This document shows positions 33,146-45,079 of a stretch of 64,000 nt of DNA, in pieces; positions within the stretch are counted from its first letter, which is position 1; each line of letters begins with the position of its first letter. The notes beneath the pieces were generated by a model. That model did no database searches and had not been told where the DNA came from. It worked only from the letters and a program-made list of their open reading frames with translations. Source of the DNA: Megamerina dolium (Eukaryota; Arthropoda; Insecta; Diptera; Megamerinidae); the NCBI GenBank assembly GCA_963854835.1, contig OY978525.1:84688833-84752832 (forward strand). Reading direction: 5' to 3'. The translations under genes and the position numbers were made by a program.

Positions 33146-34021
33146 ATGCTTGGGCCGGAGGACAATGGCACAACACCTCCACAACAACCACCAAATGCAC
33201 AGCTTATTGGAAATGATGTTCATGTGGATTCTGCTGTGGTTCCAAGAATAAATCCACCGAGCATGGCCGCCACGAACATCGAATCATATTTTATGTCGCT
33301 CGAGTTTTGGTTCGCTGTGTCGGGAGTAACTCAAGACATCAGGAAATACAACCTCGTGATGGCGCAAGTGCCACCAAATAAATTGACAGAGCTGCGCGCA
33401 ATCATTGAAGAAACCCCTCAACAGAAAAGGTATGAGTACATCAAAACCAAACTAACCTCACATTTCGCCGACAGTCAGCAAAGGCGCCTGCAGCGTGTTT
33501 TATCGGACATGCCACTAGGAGATATGAAGCCTAGTCAGCTCTTCAATGAAATGCGTCGAGTTGCTGGTAGTTCACTATGTGAAACAGTTCTAGTTGATTT
33601 GTGGGCATCACGATTACCACCTTACGCGCAGGCTGCAGTGATAGCTGCAAAAGGGGACCCGGTGGATAAAGTTGTAATCGCAGATGCCATAGTAGAGTCG
33701 ATGGGCCTACGTGGTATAAATAAAGTCGAGCAATCTTCCGCCGTCTCACCCTCATCGAACCAGTTTAACACAGATTCTGAGGTTACCCTGCAAGCACTCC
33801 AACGACAGATTGCGCAACTCTCAAAGCGACTTGAGGCGATACAGACGAAAAAAAGGAGTTCACGAAGCCACTCACGTTCATACAGCCGTAATCGTTCACC
33901 TGAACCTCGGACAACCAGTAACTCAGCAAATAGGAGTTGCTGGTATCATCGTACTTTTGGCGACAACGCGCGTAGATGCAAAACCCCCTGCAGTTACGCC
34001 AACGCAAATTCACCGAATTGA
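33146..34021 (+). CDS. Gag of the CsRn1-like retrotransposon
   Basis: 291 residues from ATG 33146. The capsid-like region (about 40-180) has IESYFMSLEFWFAVSGV and PPNKLTELRAIIEETP. A basic Arg/Ser-rich stretch (about 232-260) precedes the CHCC motif CWYHRTFGDNARRCKTPC, the unusual zinc-like motif of this clade in place of the CCHC knuckle. It ends in TGA at 34019-34021, and the same frame continues directly into protease. It would form the particle shell in the cytoplasm. Confidence 0.88.
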   Translation: MLGPEDNGTTPPQQPPNAQLIGNDVHVDSAVVPRINPPSMAATNIESYFMSLEFWFAVSGVTQDIRKYNLVMAQVPPNKLTELRAIIEETPQQKRYEYIKTKLTSHFADSQQRRLQRVLSDMPLGDMKPSQLFNEMRRVAGSSLCETVLVDLWASRLPPYAQAAVIAAKGDPVDKVVIADAIVESMGLRGINKVEQSSAVSPSSNQFNTDSEVTLQALQRQIAQLSKRLEAIQTKKRSSRSHSRSYSRNRSPEPRTTSNSANRSCWYHRTFGDNARRCKTPCSYANANSPN

Positions 34022-37000
34022 TGTTACTTGACTCAAGCTGCACCGAGTACGGGCAAACATCTTGATGCAGCAATTTTTCGCCTTCAGGTATCAGACATCA
34101 CAAACAATTTAAAATTTTTAATTGACACCGGCGCAGACGTGTCTGTTATACCAAAAGGCTCACGTTCAGTCAAGTATCAACCTTCTTCCATGAAATTGTT
34201 TGCCGCTAATGGAACTCCTATCAACGTTTACGGAGAAGTGCTCTTAAAAGTTAACCTGGGACTAAGGCGCGAGTTTTTGTGGACGTTTTTGATCGCTGAT
34301 GTTACTTCGGGTATAATTGGTGCAGATTTCATCAGTCACTTTGGTTTACTCATTGATTTAAAACGAAGTCGCCTGATCGATAATAATACTTCATTAGAAA
34401 CTACTGGACATATGGTCGCCGCCAAACACCTTTCCGTCAAGTCATTCGATACATCTTCGTCGTACGCTGAATTATTAAACGAGTTCCCAGCAGTAACACG
34501 CTTCACCCAGCCCGGCACTACCATAGAAACATCCGTGGTACACTATATCGACACGCACGGCCCACCCGTTTTCTCTCGCCCTAGACGCCTATCTCCTGAT
34601 AAGCTAGCAGCTGCGCGGGCCGAATTCGAAAGCTTGATGAAGCTTGGAATTTGCAGACCCTCACGAAGCAGTTGGGCCAGTCCGCTGCATATGGTTAAAA
34701 AGGCAGATGGCACCTGGCGCCCATGTGGCGACTATCGGGCATTGAATGCTATCACGACACCGGACAGATACCCAATACCTTACCTACAGGATTTTACAAG
34801 CAATTTGCAAGGCAAGACAATTTTTTCAAAAGTCGACCTGCAGAAGGCGTTTCATCAGGTACCTGTCCATCCGGATGATATCCCAAAAACTGCTATTGCC
34901 ACGCCCTTTGGCTTATTTGAGTTTGCATATATGACGTTTGGACTGCGAAATGCAGCTCAAACCTTTCAAAGGCTAATTCACGAGGTCGTACGTGGTCTGG
35001 ATTTTGTCTTCCCATACATGGATGACATCTGCATCGCTTCATCAAGTCCAAGAGAGCACGAACTACACCTCCGCCAACTTTTTGAAAGGCTTACGAAGTA
35101 TAATTTAACTATCAACGTAGCGAAGTCTGAATTCGGCCGAAGCGAGATAATCTTTCTCGGCCACATGATATCCTCGAAAGGGATTCGACCGCATCCAGAG
35201 CGCGTAGAGGCCATACGCAATTTCAAAAGGCCTTCCACCGTTAAGGTATTGAAGAGTTTCTTGGCGATGATAAACTTTTATAGACGGTTTATACCTCATG
35301 CAATCGAAGCACAGGCACCGCTGCTAGAGATGTGCCCTGGAAACGTCAAAAACGACCGATCACTACTCAACTGGTCTGCTGAGACATCAGCAGCTTTTGA
35401 GAAGTGCAAACAACAACTAGCGAACTCAACTTTGCTCGCGCACCCATCGAAAGAAGCGGAGCTATCCCTTTGGGTGGATGCTTCCAACATTGCGGCCGGC
35501 GCCGTTCTTCATCAGGTGGTAGAAGGTGCTCTTGAACCGTTGGGGTTCTTCTCAAAAAAGTTTGATAAGTCGCAACTGCGTTATAGCACCTACGACCGTG
35601 AGCTAACAGCGATATATTTAGCAGTTCGACAATTTAAATTTATGCTAGAAGGCCGGCTCTGTCATATCTATACGGACCACAAGCCGCTTACGTACGCCTT
35701 CAGACAAAATTTAGACAAGGCTTCGAATCGACAAGCACGCCAGTTGGATTTCATCTCGCAACTTACTACAGACATCCGTCATGTAAACGGTAAAGAAAAC
35801 GTTACAGCAGATTTACTCTCTCGTATTTCATCCTTGCAAATGGCACACGCTGATTTTAAAACACTGGCGATTGATCAGAAAGTAGACGAAGAATTGCAAC
35901 AATTACTGCAAAAAGGTAACGCAAATTGTTCTCTTAAATTAAAACTCTTTACAATTCCAGGCAGCTCAGAACAGTTGTACTGTGACGTTTCGACAAAATG
36001 CATTCGGCCATTTGTTACCAAGAGGTACAGACGTTTGGTTTTAGAGTCTACGTATAACCTGTGCCACCCAGGCCCACGTGCTACAGCCAAATTGATGACG
36101 CAAAGATTCGTTTGGCCTGGCATACAGAAAGACAGCAGAGCTTTTACCAAGGCGTGCGTTCACTGTCAACGGTCAAAAGTGAACCGCCACACATTTTCTC
36201 AACAGCAGCGTTACATGCCGCCGGACAAACGATTTTCCCATATTAACGTCGATATAGTGGGCCCATTCCCTCTCAACAATGGACAACGTTACTGTCTCAC
36301 GTTGGTCGACAGATTCACCAGGTGGCCCGAGGCAATACCGATTCCCGATATGACTGCTCCAACTATCGCACGTGCACTGATAGACAATTGGATATCGAGG
36401 TTTGGAGTTCCCGAGAAAATCACGTCAGATCAAGGACGGCAATTCCAGTCTACCCTTTTTGCAGAGCTGACCCGTACCTTGGGTATATCGCACCTCAGAA
36501 CGACTCCTTATCACCCTCAATCAAACGGGTTAGTAGAGAGGTGGCATCGAACACTGAAGGCTGCGATTTTATGCCAGAACCATGAGCGATGGACTGAGCA
36601 CTTACCAACAATTTTGCTGGGTCTGCGTACAACCTATAAAGCAGATCTCAAAGCGTCTCCAGCGGAGCTAGTCTACGGCGCTACCCTACGCATCCCATCA
36701 GAGTTTTTCCTGGATACCCCAAGCAACAAAACAGAATCAGAGGTCGTCGTCGAGCTACGAAAAGCAATGCAAGAGATGAGAACGCCTGATACAACCTGGC
36801 ACAGTAACAGCAAAATTTTCGTACATCCAGATCTTCACACTTGCGACAGTGTCTTCATCAGAAACGACTCCGTGCGACCATCGTTGTCACATCCTTACGA
36901 CGGCCCACACAAGGTCATAAGCAGAACCGACAAATATTTCAAGATCAGCGTGAACGGAAGAGCAAAAACTATTTCCATAGATCAACTTAAGCCTGCTTAC

Positions 37001-37144
37001 ACAGTTGAAGATGAAGCACAACCATCGAAACCAGAACCAGTCCCTTCAGAGCCGCCCGACACTGCAACATCGACCAAGGTGACACGTTCCGGACGCCGCG
37101 TCGTAATTCCAGAACGCTTCAAGAAAACAGTACACCTTGTCTAA
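34022..37144 (+). CDS. Pol polyprotein of the CsRn1-like retrotransposon
   Basis: In frame with Gag after one TGA, with no other stop for about 1040 codons. Order: aspartic protease ([13 protein letters not shown], near 34118-34155), reverse transcriptase with YMDDI (near 35015), RNase H ([15 protein letters not shown] near 35465, TDHKPLTYA near 35680), integrase HHCC zinc finger ([14 protein letters not shown] to ACVHCQR, near 36060-36170) and DD35E core: VDIVGPF near 36250, SDQGRQF near 36425 and the Glu in LVERWH near 36530. A GPHKV-type C-terminal module is present but no chromodomain is seen. No ATG lies at the start, so synthesis would need read-through of the TGA or another recoding event. 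All catalytic residues are present. Confidence 0.92.
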   Translation, partial: CYLTQAAPSTGKHLDAAIFRLQVSDITNNLKFLIDTGADVSVIPKGSRSVKYQPSSMKLFAANGTPINVYGEVLLKVNLGLRREFLWTFLIADVTSGIIGADFISHFGLLIDLKRSRLIDNNTSLETTGHMVAAKHLSVKSFDTSSSYAELLNEFPAVTRFTQPGTTIETSVVHYIDTHGPPVFSRPRRLSPDKLAAARAEFESLMKLGICRPSRSSWASPLHMVKKADGTWRPCGDYRALNAITTPDRYPIPYLQDFTSNLQGKTIFSKVDLQKAFHQVPVHPDDIPKTAIATPFGLFEFAYMTFGLRNAAQTFQRLIHEVVRGLDFVFPYMDDICIASSSPREHELHLRQLFERLTKYNLTINVAKSEFGRSEIIFLGHMISSKGIRPHPERVEAIRNFKRPSTVKVLKSFLAMINFYRRFIPHAIEAQAPLLEMCPGNVKNDRSLLNWSAETSAAFEKCKQQLANSTLLAHPSKEAELSLWVDASNIAAGAVLHQVVEGALEPLGFFSKKFDKSQLRYSTYDRELTAIYLAVRQFKFMLEGRLCHIYTDHKPLTYAFRQNLDKASNRQARQLDFISQLTTDIRHVNGKENVTADLLSRISSLQMAHADFKTLAIDQKVDEELQQLLQKGNANCSLKLKLFTIPGSSEQLYCDVSTKCIRPFVTKRYRRLVLESTYNLCHPGPRATAKLMTQRFVWPGIQKDSRAFTKACVHCQRSKVNRHTFSQQQRYMPPDKRFSHINVDIVGPFPLNNGQRYCLTLVDRFTRWPEAIPIPDMTAPTIARALIDNWISRFGVPEKITSDQGRQFQSTLFAELTRTLGISHLRTTPYHPQSNGLVERWHRTLKAAILCQNHERWTEHLPTILLGLRTTYKADLKASPAELVYGATLRIPSEFFLDTPSNKTESEVVVELRKAMQEMRTPDTTWHSNSKIFVHPDLHTCDSVFIRNDSVRPSLSHPYDGPHKVISRTDKYFKISVNGRAKTISIDQLKPAYTVEDEAQPSKPEPVPSEPPDTATSTKVTRSGRRVVIPERFKKTVHLV

Positions 37145-37152
37145 GAGGGGAG
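37143..37152 (+). promoter_or_regulatory. Polypurine tract of the CsRn1-like element
   Basis: The purine-rich run AAGAGGGGAG overlaps the end of pol and directly precedes the 3' LTR; plus-strand priming site. Confidence 0.75.
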
Positions 37153-37155
37153 TAC

Positions 37156-37315
37156 TGTGGCAACCCCCACAAGAAAATCATTTTTACATCATTGCCGACT
37201 ACTGTGGCAACTCCCGCATCGCCTCAGTGCACCTACTGGATGATAGCAGAAATAACTTTCACACATTCATTCCGATCTTGTACTCTTTACGAATAAAAGC
37301 AAAAATTAACTTCTA
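37156..37315 (+). repeat. 3' LTR of the CsRn1-like element
   Basis: 160 bp; one C/T difference from the 5' LTR near position 150, by eye. Confidence 0.9.
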
Positions 37316-37353
37316 AATAGAATTAAACGTTCACAAAATAATATCGTAACAAT

Positions 37354-37371
37354 TGGTGTCAGAAGTGGGAT
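37354..37371 (+). promoter_or_regulatory. Primer-binding site of mdg3-like copy 3
   Basis: TGGTGTCAGAAGTGGGAT, two bases after the LTR end; identical to that of copy 2. Confidence 0.8.
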
Positions 37372-37380
37372 TCCGTTAAG

Positions 37381-37935
37381 ATGGTGAAAATTGACCAACG
37401 AAAAGTGGACCAATTTTAAAAGCTGTTGGCAGAGATGAATCTAACGTTATCAGGTGCAAAAGCGAAACTGCTGGTGAGGCTAAGGCAAGCCATACATGCT
37501 AAGCGTATTAAAGTTGTTGCGAGCCAAAAGAACCAATTACATCGAGTGGAATTAAGGTCACGTATGCAATGTAGTAATGAAAGCCTTCAGGATTTCGCTT
37601 CCGACATTGAGCGTTAATATCATCTAACGTTCTTTGGTAATTCGGAAGAATTCATCAAGACATTCATAGATGGCATTCATAGATGGTATACGTGTAATCA
37701 AGGAATACATATGCCGAAACAGTCAGTAGTGCTTTGACGTATGAAGCCGCCAGTTTGATATGTCGACCAATGCCACGTGTGCGCCCAATAGAAGCAGCAA
37801 CATTAGATTTAGTTGAAGCATTGTGTCAGGCAGTCAAGTCAGTAGAGCAACCTGAAGCAAGAACAACAGGTCGACTCGAAAACAAATTTACTGGTAAGTG
37901 CTTCATTTGTGAAAAACCAGGACTTTTGGGGCGAT
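37381..37935 (+). pseudogene. Gag remnant of mdg3-like copy 3
   Basis: Starts MVKIDQRKVDQF, then a stop and the SAP-like LLAEMNLTLSGAKAKLLVRL. A long internal deletion removes the capsid. The zinc knuckle region CFICEKPGLLGR (near 37900) has lost its His and last Cys. Confidence 0.75.
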
Positions 37936-37989
37936 AGTGCCATCTACGATGAAAGCGTTCAAGATCAATATCTCCAGGAAGCAACTTGA

Positions 37990-39770
37990 CTATCGATGGA
38001 AAACTGGATAATATGGAGTTCATGTTAACCCTGGATACTGGTGCATCACATTCTATAATAAAGAGCGATTTGGTGAAGAGTTTTGAGCCTTTACTATGAA
38101 TAAAATAGCGTAGGGCAACGGGTGATTACGCACAAATTCTGGGTAAGATTAGGAAACGAGTATCGATTGGAAATTATGCGTGAGAACATGACTTCATTGT
38201 GGCCGACATCATCGATGACGTAATAATTGGCGTTGATTTTGTGATTAATAATGGATTTACGTTAGATTTAAATCAACGGATACTACGCTATGCAAATGTC
38301 GAGTTACCATTGAACATCGGTTACAGGCGTAGTGGAAACCTCAAACGATTGTGGACGATCAAACGACAGATGAATGTGGATGATGATACAGGCAAGTTGT
38401 GGGTAGTACCATCATACTTGCCAAGACGTTAGTGGAACCTAAAGAAAAAGGAATGGTACCGGTGCGAATACTAAATCCAACTAATACATCTACAATTATG
38501 AAGAAAGGAATAGTGATTGGTCATTGCCAGGAAGTTAAGTACTGCCGTAGTAGACTGCGAAAAGGGTTCGTCGATGAAAAGTGGAAGATCAGGAACTGTT
38601 AGGGCCGTAATAAAAGCACAGGTGAAAGAATGGGCAGGTGTGCTTACCAAACAGCAAAAGGAAAAGGCTTTACAACTAGGACAAGTACAGTTCAATCTTT
38701 TCTTCAAATGGAAAAACGGACGGTCATCCATCGTGAAATATCACTTTAACACCGGTGATTCTAGACCAATACGTCAAGCACCACGACGAGTTATATTGGC
38801 CAAAAGAGATGAAGCCATTAAACTGATTACCGATATGGAGTAGAAAGGTGTTACTCAACCATCAGCGAGTCCATGGAGTTCACCAGTTGTACTGGTAAAG
38901 AAGAAAGATGGAAGTCATCTATTCTTTGTGGATTACAGAAAGCTATATGATATAATGAAAAAAAGATAGCTATCCACTGCCAAGAATCGATGACACTCTG
39001 GACACGCTGTCTGGTGCGAAGTCGTTTTCAACTCTTGATCTTCAAAGTGGCTACTGGCAAGTGGAACTTGGTGAGGAGGAATATTGGCGATGGCAATTCA
39101 CAGTGATGACATGACATATGACATATGTAATGCGCCGGCTACTTTCGAACGGTCAACGGAGCGTGTACTAAGAAGACTACACTGGAATACGTGCTTAGTG
39201 TACCTCGATGACATTATCATGGTGGGAAAAGATTTTAACGACCACCTGGAAAAGTTGAAAGAAGTATTTGAGAGTATACAAACAGCAGGACTTCAATTGA
39301 ATCCGAAAAAGTATTCACTTTTCAGGCGAGAAGTTAGGTATCTTGGTCATAAAGTAACAACAGAAGAGGTACATACCGACGAGCAGAAAGTAGTAGCAGT
39401 ACAAGAATTGCCTATTCGGTGAATCTTCACGAGTTAAGAAGCTTCCTACGCTTGTGTACTAACTTAAGACGATTTGTTCCTAAATTTGCAAACATCACCA
39501 GCAGTTTGCATGAGTTAACAAGAAAGAACAAAGGATTTGAGTGGGTCGAGGAACAAAAGAAAGCATTCGAACAGCTGAAAGAAAGACTCTGTGCAGTACC
39601 AGTATTAGCGTATCCAGTATCTGGTAAAAAATTTTTGTTGTACACAGATGCGAGTGGGTATGGAATAGGTGGTGTGCTCTCTAAGATCATATATGAGTAA
39701 GAAAAAGTGATAGCATACTTCAGTAAAATACTGTCTAGGCCAGAAAGATACTGTGTCACTAAGATGACAC
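37990..39770 (+). pseudogene. Protease-RT-RNase H remnant of mdg3-like copy 3
   Basis: Protease LDTGASHSIIKSDL (near 38035), RT with [15 protein letters not shown] (near 38868), LVYLDDIIMVG (near 39200) and the LRSFLRLCTNLRRFVPKFA region, then RNase H LLYTDASGYGIGG (near 39640). Stops and shifts occur near 38098, 38840, 38965, 39060, 39420 and 39700. Integrase is missing. Confidence 0.82.
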
Positions 39771-40413
<643 letters not shown>

Positions 40414-40421
40414 CATACATA

Positions 40422-42072
40422 CAGTGGCTCACAGCTTATTTCGTACAGTGTATATATTTTTATGTAAATGGCTGTAACATCGAAACTAAAAAACTTATCG
40501 ATAAGTTTTGAATGTAGATGTCTGTGTATGTGTTTAGTAAACCTAATAAGAAAACGGGGAACCCCAAAAATTGTTCTTTTTGTCATGCAAGAGAGAAAAA
40601 CTATTGATCAGCTGATTTTCAGCTCACATCTTATTTCGTACACAAACTTCAATGTAAGTAAGTTTCATTCTGCCTCGCAGTTACAAAGTTTTTTTGAATT
40701 GTATGAGTTTTTGGACCTTTTTAACTATTATAACAATTTTTATTATTATTATTTTAAATAGTTAAAGTGCTGTAAATTAAACATTTAGCGTTATGGGTCG
40801 TCGTACAACGATGGAACAGCGTAAACTGGTAATTAACCATTTTAGGAAAGGTCAGAGTGTGCGAAAAATTGCTGAAATGACAAATTTAAGTGCCTCAACT
40901 GTCCAATACATCATTCAACGCTTCGTTCGCGAAAATCGGTTGGAGAACAAGGGCAGAGAAGCACCTAATAAGATTTTCAACGCTTCAGACGAGCGTTATA
41001 TTGTACGAAAAATTAAGAAAAATCCAAAGTTATCCGCTCCGAAGTTGGCTGCAGAGGTTCAGCGTGAAATAGGAAAATCATCCAGTGCTGAAACTGTCCG
41101 ACGTGTGCTGCGCAATCATGACTTGAACGGTCGAGTAGCCCGAAAGAAACCATTCATTTCGAAAATGAATATACAACGCCGACTTGACTTCGCCAAAGAG
41201 CATATTATTAATACTCCTGCGTTCTGGAATACCGTTATTTTCGCGGATGAGTCTAAGTTTAATATTTTTGGCTCGGACGGAATGTCATATGTTTGGCGTA
41301 AAGCGAATACCGAGCTAAACAAGGAGAACCTTAAGCCCACAGTGAAGCATGGTGGCGGTAGCGTGATGGTTTGGGCCTGTATGTCAGCAGCCGGAGTAGG
41401 TGAATTGGTTTTTATTGAGGAAACAATGGACAAAATGAAGTACCTCGAGATTCTGAAAAACAATTTACTTCAAAGTGCAGACAAACTGGGTTTGCGGGAA
41501 GAATTTCGGTACTACCAAGATAATGACCCAAAACATAAATCTGGGATTGTGCAATCTTGGCTTATTTGGAACTGCCCACACTTGATGTCTCCACCACCAC
41601 AGTCACCTGACATGAATGTGATTGAAAATCTTTGGTCTATTTTGGACAATAAAATAAGAACACACAAGATTTCTAATAAGCAAGACCTAAAGAAGGTACT
41701 GATGGAAGAATGGAAAAAAATCACACCAGACATCACTCAAAAATTGGTGGATTCAATGCCAAATAGACTCCAGGCTGTCATTAACGCTAAGGGATGTCAA
41801 CTAAATATTAAAATCAACTTACTTTGTTTTTAGTTTGAACTTAAAGAGACTGTACGAAATAAGCTGTGACATGAATTTTCCTATTTTTTTCTTATTTTAT
41901 TTTTTTATAGTGTCAAACACTAAAATTTTGAAAAAGTAAATTTTGGAAAATAAAAAACAAACCTTCCTTTCAAAAATGGCATTTATATTTTGTTCAAATT
42001 TTTGCTATATTAGGAATTACGACTGCAGCAATTTTTAAACTGTCACTGTACGAAATAAGCTGGGAGCCACTG
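40422..42072 (+). mobile_element. Tc1-like transposon family 2, apparently intact (1651 bp)
   Basis: Termini CAGTGGCTCACAGCTTATTT and the complement ending GGGAGCCACTG, with TA on each side (40420-40421, 42073-42074). Inner copies of the GCTCACA..CTTATTTCGTACA box lie at about 40620-40643 and, inverted, at 41848-41871, giving an IR/DR structure like Sleeping Beauty-type elements. The single ORF is intact. Confidence 0.93.
40793..41833 (+). CDS. Tc1-family transposase, full-length DD34E
   Basis: 346 residues without interruption. Two N-terminal HTH motifs of the paired-like type occupy about 1-115 (VINHFRKGQSVRKIAEMTN; SAETVRRVLRNHDL), with basic KKPF at about 120. The catalytic domain has FADESKF (first Asp near residue 151), YYQDNDPKHK (second Asp near 244) and SPDMNVIENLW with the Glu 34 residues later, plus the glycine-rich KHGGGSVMVW. 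Length and all motifs are those of active Tc1 transposases, which cut and paste between the inverted repeats into TA. It is about 45% similar by eye to family 1, so it is a separate lineage. Confidence 0.93.
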   Translation: MGRRTTMEQRKLVINHFRKGQSVRKIAEMTNLSASTVQYIIQRFVRENRLENKGREAPNKIFNASDERYIVRKIKKNPKLSAPKLAAEVQREIGKSSSAETVRRVLRNHDLNGRVARKKPFISKMNIQRRLDFAKEHIINTPAFWNTVIFADESKFNIFGSDGMSYVWRKANTELNKENLKPTVKHGGGSVMVWACMSAAGVGELVFIEETMDKMKYLEILKNNLLQSADKLGLREEFRYYQDNDPKHKSGIVQSWLIWNCPHLMSPPPQSPDMNVIENLWSILDNKIRTHKISNKQDLKKVLMEEWKKITPDITQKLVDSMPNRLQAVINAKGCQLNIKINLLCF

Positions 42073-42074
42073 TA

Positions 42075-42104
42075 CGTACATACATACATACATATACATA
42101 CATA

Positions 42105-42179
<75 letters not shown>

Positions 42180-42210
42180 GTATATTTATATGTATATATA
42201 TATGTATATA

Positions 42211-42279
<69 letters not shown>

Positions 42280-42280
42280 G

Positions 42281-42339
<59 letters not shown>
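42075..42339. repeat. Mixed (TACA)n/(CA)n/(TA)n microsatellite
   Basis: About 265 bp of GTACATACATAC, a (CA)13-like run near 42114-42140, then (TA) with periodic TG. Probably the original (TA) locus into which the Tc1 element jumped. Confidence 0.95.
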
Positions 42340-42342
<3 letters not shown>

Positions 42343-44408
42343 TACCTTGTTGCAGCTAAGGTGCGCACACGCCTATGTGTCGCAAATAACAAGAGAAGTC
42401 CCACACAGAGAGAGCTACCGGCCTCTGAGGAATGAGTGGTATGATCAGGAGTGTCGCGACGCTACCGCAGAGAAAGACGCCGCCTACAGAAAAACTCTGC
42501 GTACAGGAGCAACGCGAGCTGTTAAGGAGCGGTATAGAGAGAAAAGGAGTGCAGAGAGACGTCTTTTCAGGCGCAAGAAAAGAGAACAAGAAAGACGCGA
42601 GTGTGAGGAGATAGAGATGTGTACCGACAAGAATGAGACTCGAAAATTCTTTGAAAAGATCAAGCGCCTGAGTGGAGGTTTAAATCCCGGAGCCTCTTCT
42701 TGTCGTGATGGAAATGGGAATCTGGTTACGGATGTCCAGAGTGTACTGAGCCTATGGAGGGAACACTTCTCCAAGTTACTGAATGGCGATGCTACGAACA
42801 ATTCAGCCAGTGGAGGAGTTTGCCCGATAACCCCAATTAGAGATGATGGTGTTGATATTCCACCACCCGACTATGACGAGGTTGAAACGGCCATTTTAAG
42901 GCTGAAGAACAACAAAGCTGCAGGTGCTGATGGCCTGCCTGCCGAGTTGTTTAAGACCGGAGGCGATGAGCTGCTCACCCGCATGCACCAGCTCATAAGC
43001 AGAATATGGTCGGATGAATGCATGCCTGATGATTGGAGGCTCAGTGTACTCTGTCCTGTACATAAAAAAGGAGACCCCACAATTTGCGCCAACTACCGTG
43101 TAATAACTCTCCTGAGTATCGCATTCAAGGTTCTATCGAGCGTACTGTGTGAAAGGTTGAAGCCTATGCTCAGCAACCTGATTGGACCTTATCAGTGTGG
43201 CTTCAGACCTGGTAAATCCACCATCGACCAGATTTTCACACTGCGCCAAATCCTGGAGAAGACCCAAGAAAAACAGATCGACACGCACCACTTATTTGTT
43301 GATTATAAAGCCGCTTTCGACAGTCCGGTAAGGGATTACCTCTACGCAACAATGTCTGAGTTCGGTATTCCTGCAAAGCTCATTCGACTTTGTAGAATGA
43401 CACTGCATAACTCCCGTTGTGCAGTGAAAATTGGGAAGGACCTCTCCGCACCGTTTAATACCGAACGGGGTTTCAGACAAGGTGATTCGTTATCGTGCGA
43501 CTTCTTCAATCTTATTATGGAGAAAATAATACGAGCTGCTGATCTACGACATAACGGCACTATCTTCAACAAAAGTGTCATGCTGTTAGCGTATGCCGAC
43601 GATATTGACATAATCGGCATGAACACGCGAGCAGTCAGTGCAGCATTCTCAGATTAGGAAAGAGAGTCGCGTCGGATGGGTCTCACGGTGAACGAGGGCA
43701 AGACGAAGTATCTAGTGTCAACAAACAAAGAGTCCCGGCGTCTTGGACAGCACGTCACTGTTGACAACTACGCTTTTGAAGTAGTAAGGGACTTTGTCTA
43801 TCTTGGAACCAGCATTAACAGCAGTAATGACGTCAGCTTGGAGATCATGCGTAGGATAACTCTTGCTAACAGGTGTTACTTTGGGCTGAGTAAGCAATTG
43901 AGAAGTCGAGCCCTCTCTCGAAGAACGAAAACTACACTCTACAAGTCTCTCATCATGCCTGTCCTAACATATGGCGCTGAATCCTGGACAATTTCCACCT
44001 CGGATGAGCGAATGCTTGGAGTTTTCGAGACAAAAGTCCTACGCAGGATCTTTGGACCTATTTGCGTTGGTGGCGAGTACCGAATAAGGTACAACCATGA
44101 GCTGTACGAGCTGTATGCCGATATTGACATAGTAAAGCGCATCAAAATCCAGCGGCTGCGCTGGCTAGGTCATGTCGAGCGAATGGAAGAACACGCTCCA
44201 GCTAAGAAGGTGTTATATTCGGAACCCGCTGGAGGACGACGCAGAAGAGGAAGACCAAACCTCAGGTGGAAAGACCAAGTACTGGAGAACCTGACGGCGC
44301 TTGGAATTTCTAACTGGCGTCAGCTAGCGAAGAACAGAGATGGCTGGCGAAGCATGTTATTTTCGGCCTAAATCGATATTCGGTTATTATGGCCATATAA
44401 GTAAGTAA
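42340..44408 (+). mobile_element. RTE-like LINE, longer 5'-truncated copy
   Basis: Starts inside ORF2 directly after the microsatellite and ends GGCCATATAAGTAAGTAAG, the TAAG tail of RTE elements. The 3' 900 bp match 30843-31753. Confidence 0.88.
42345..44371 (+). pseudogene. RTE reverse transcriptase with one nonsense codon
   Basis: Open from the left junction to a TAG at 43655-43657, then open again in the same frame to 44371. RT motifs: [18 protein letters not shown] (near 42900), [16 protein letters not shown] (near 43055), the palm strand VDYKAAFDS (near 43300), [14 protein letters not shown] (near 43470), [12 protein letters not shown] (near 43585), and the C-terminal LRWLGHVERM (near 44155) with a GRRRRGRP basic stretch. 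At the TAG the other copy has TTG (Leu), so a single substitution explains the stop. The endonuclease is missing through 5' truncation. Confidence 0.9.

Positions 44409-44462
<54 letters not shown>
44409..44462. repeat. (TA)n microsatellite
   Basis: About 25 TA units after the RTE tail. Confidence 0.95.
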
Positions 44463-44465
<3 letters not shown>

Positions 44466-44543
44466 AACGAGTATCGATGGTTATTCATCACTAATTGTGA
44501 ATAGCAGGAATGCTGCTCTTATTATTGACAGAATCCAGTGATC
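44463..44543 (+). mobile_element. mdg3-like mini-LTR fragment, inverted partner of 40219-40300
   Basis: 81 bp with only a few mismatches to the reverse complement of 40219-40300, sharing the same internal LTR deletion (ATTCATCACTAATTG joined to AGCAGGAATGCT then TTATTATTGACAG). Next to (TA)n on the left, truncated at ATCTA on the right. Confidence 0.8.
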
Positions 44544-44550
44544 TATATAT

Positions 44551-44980
44551 TGTAGCGAGTATCGATAGTTGGTTACTCATCACTATTGTGACTGACACTA
44601 TTGGCAGCAGCGAAACGAATGTCAGCAAAAAGAAATAAGCAATAACCAGAACAAGCCAACGAGAAAGAAAGAGAATCTCGATAAAGGAAGATTCTGGGGT
44701 GTTGCCAACAGAGTATAAATAGAGCCAGTGTTGAGAAATGAGAATCAATCGAATTCCGAACGTGACTGCGCAAACATCTATACAGAGGCAAAAGTTGCTA
44801 GTACATTAAAGTGTTATTGTAAATAGTTGATTATAAACAGAGTTGATTGTAAATTGTGTTTATTAAATAAATTGTTGCTGTATATAGTTGTATAAAATAA
44901 GTGTTGCAGTTATCATTAACAGAATCCAGTGATCGAACAAGGTAATTCAAATAGAATTAAACGCTCACAGAATAAAAACA
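44551..44980 (+). mobile_element. mdg3-like LTR, nearly full length
   Basis: Starts TGTAGCGAG after ATAT (44547-44550) and is close to the LTR at 46969-47406 throughout. The last bases are replaced by a repeated CAGAATAAAAA before an AT tract. TATAAATAGA lies near 44715. Confidence 0.85.
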
Positions 44981-44985
44981 GAATA

Positions 44986-44996
44986 AAAATATATAT

Positions 44997-45070
<74 letters not shown>
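44986..45070. repeat. (TA)n microsatellite
   Basis: AT tract with TATAATATA variants, between an LTR and a SINE. Confidence 0.9.

Positions 45071-45079
<9 letters not shown>

Larger units (their letters stand above)
32852..37315 (+). mobile_element. CsRn1-like Ty3/gypsy retrotransposon, complete and young
   Basis: Two 160-bp LTRs (32852-33011, 37156-37315) differ at one position by eye. They are flanked by AATAGA on both sides (32846-32851, 37316-37321). The primer-binding site TGGTGACCCCGA at 33015 fits tRNA-Trp, the primer of the CsRn1/Kabuki clade. A purine-rich tract AAGAGGGGAG (37143-37152) precedes the 3' LTR. Gag and Pol are uninterrupted except for one TGA between them. LTR edges are uncertain by one or two bases. 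Confidence 0.92.
32570..39770 (+). mobile_element. mdg3/micropia-like LTR retrotransposon, copy 3 (host of a nested element)
   Basis: The 5' LTR starts TGTAACGAG at 32570 after ATAT (32566-32569). It is interrupted at 32851 by a CsRn1-like element and resumes at 37316-37351. The primer-binding site is at 37354, followed by gag, protease, RT and part of RNase H up to about 39770, where it breaks and inverted gag sequence follows. Many stops are present. Confidence 0.82.
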
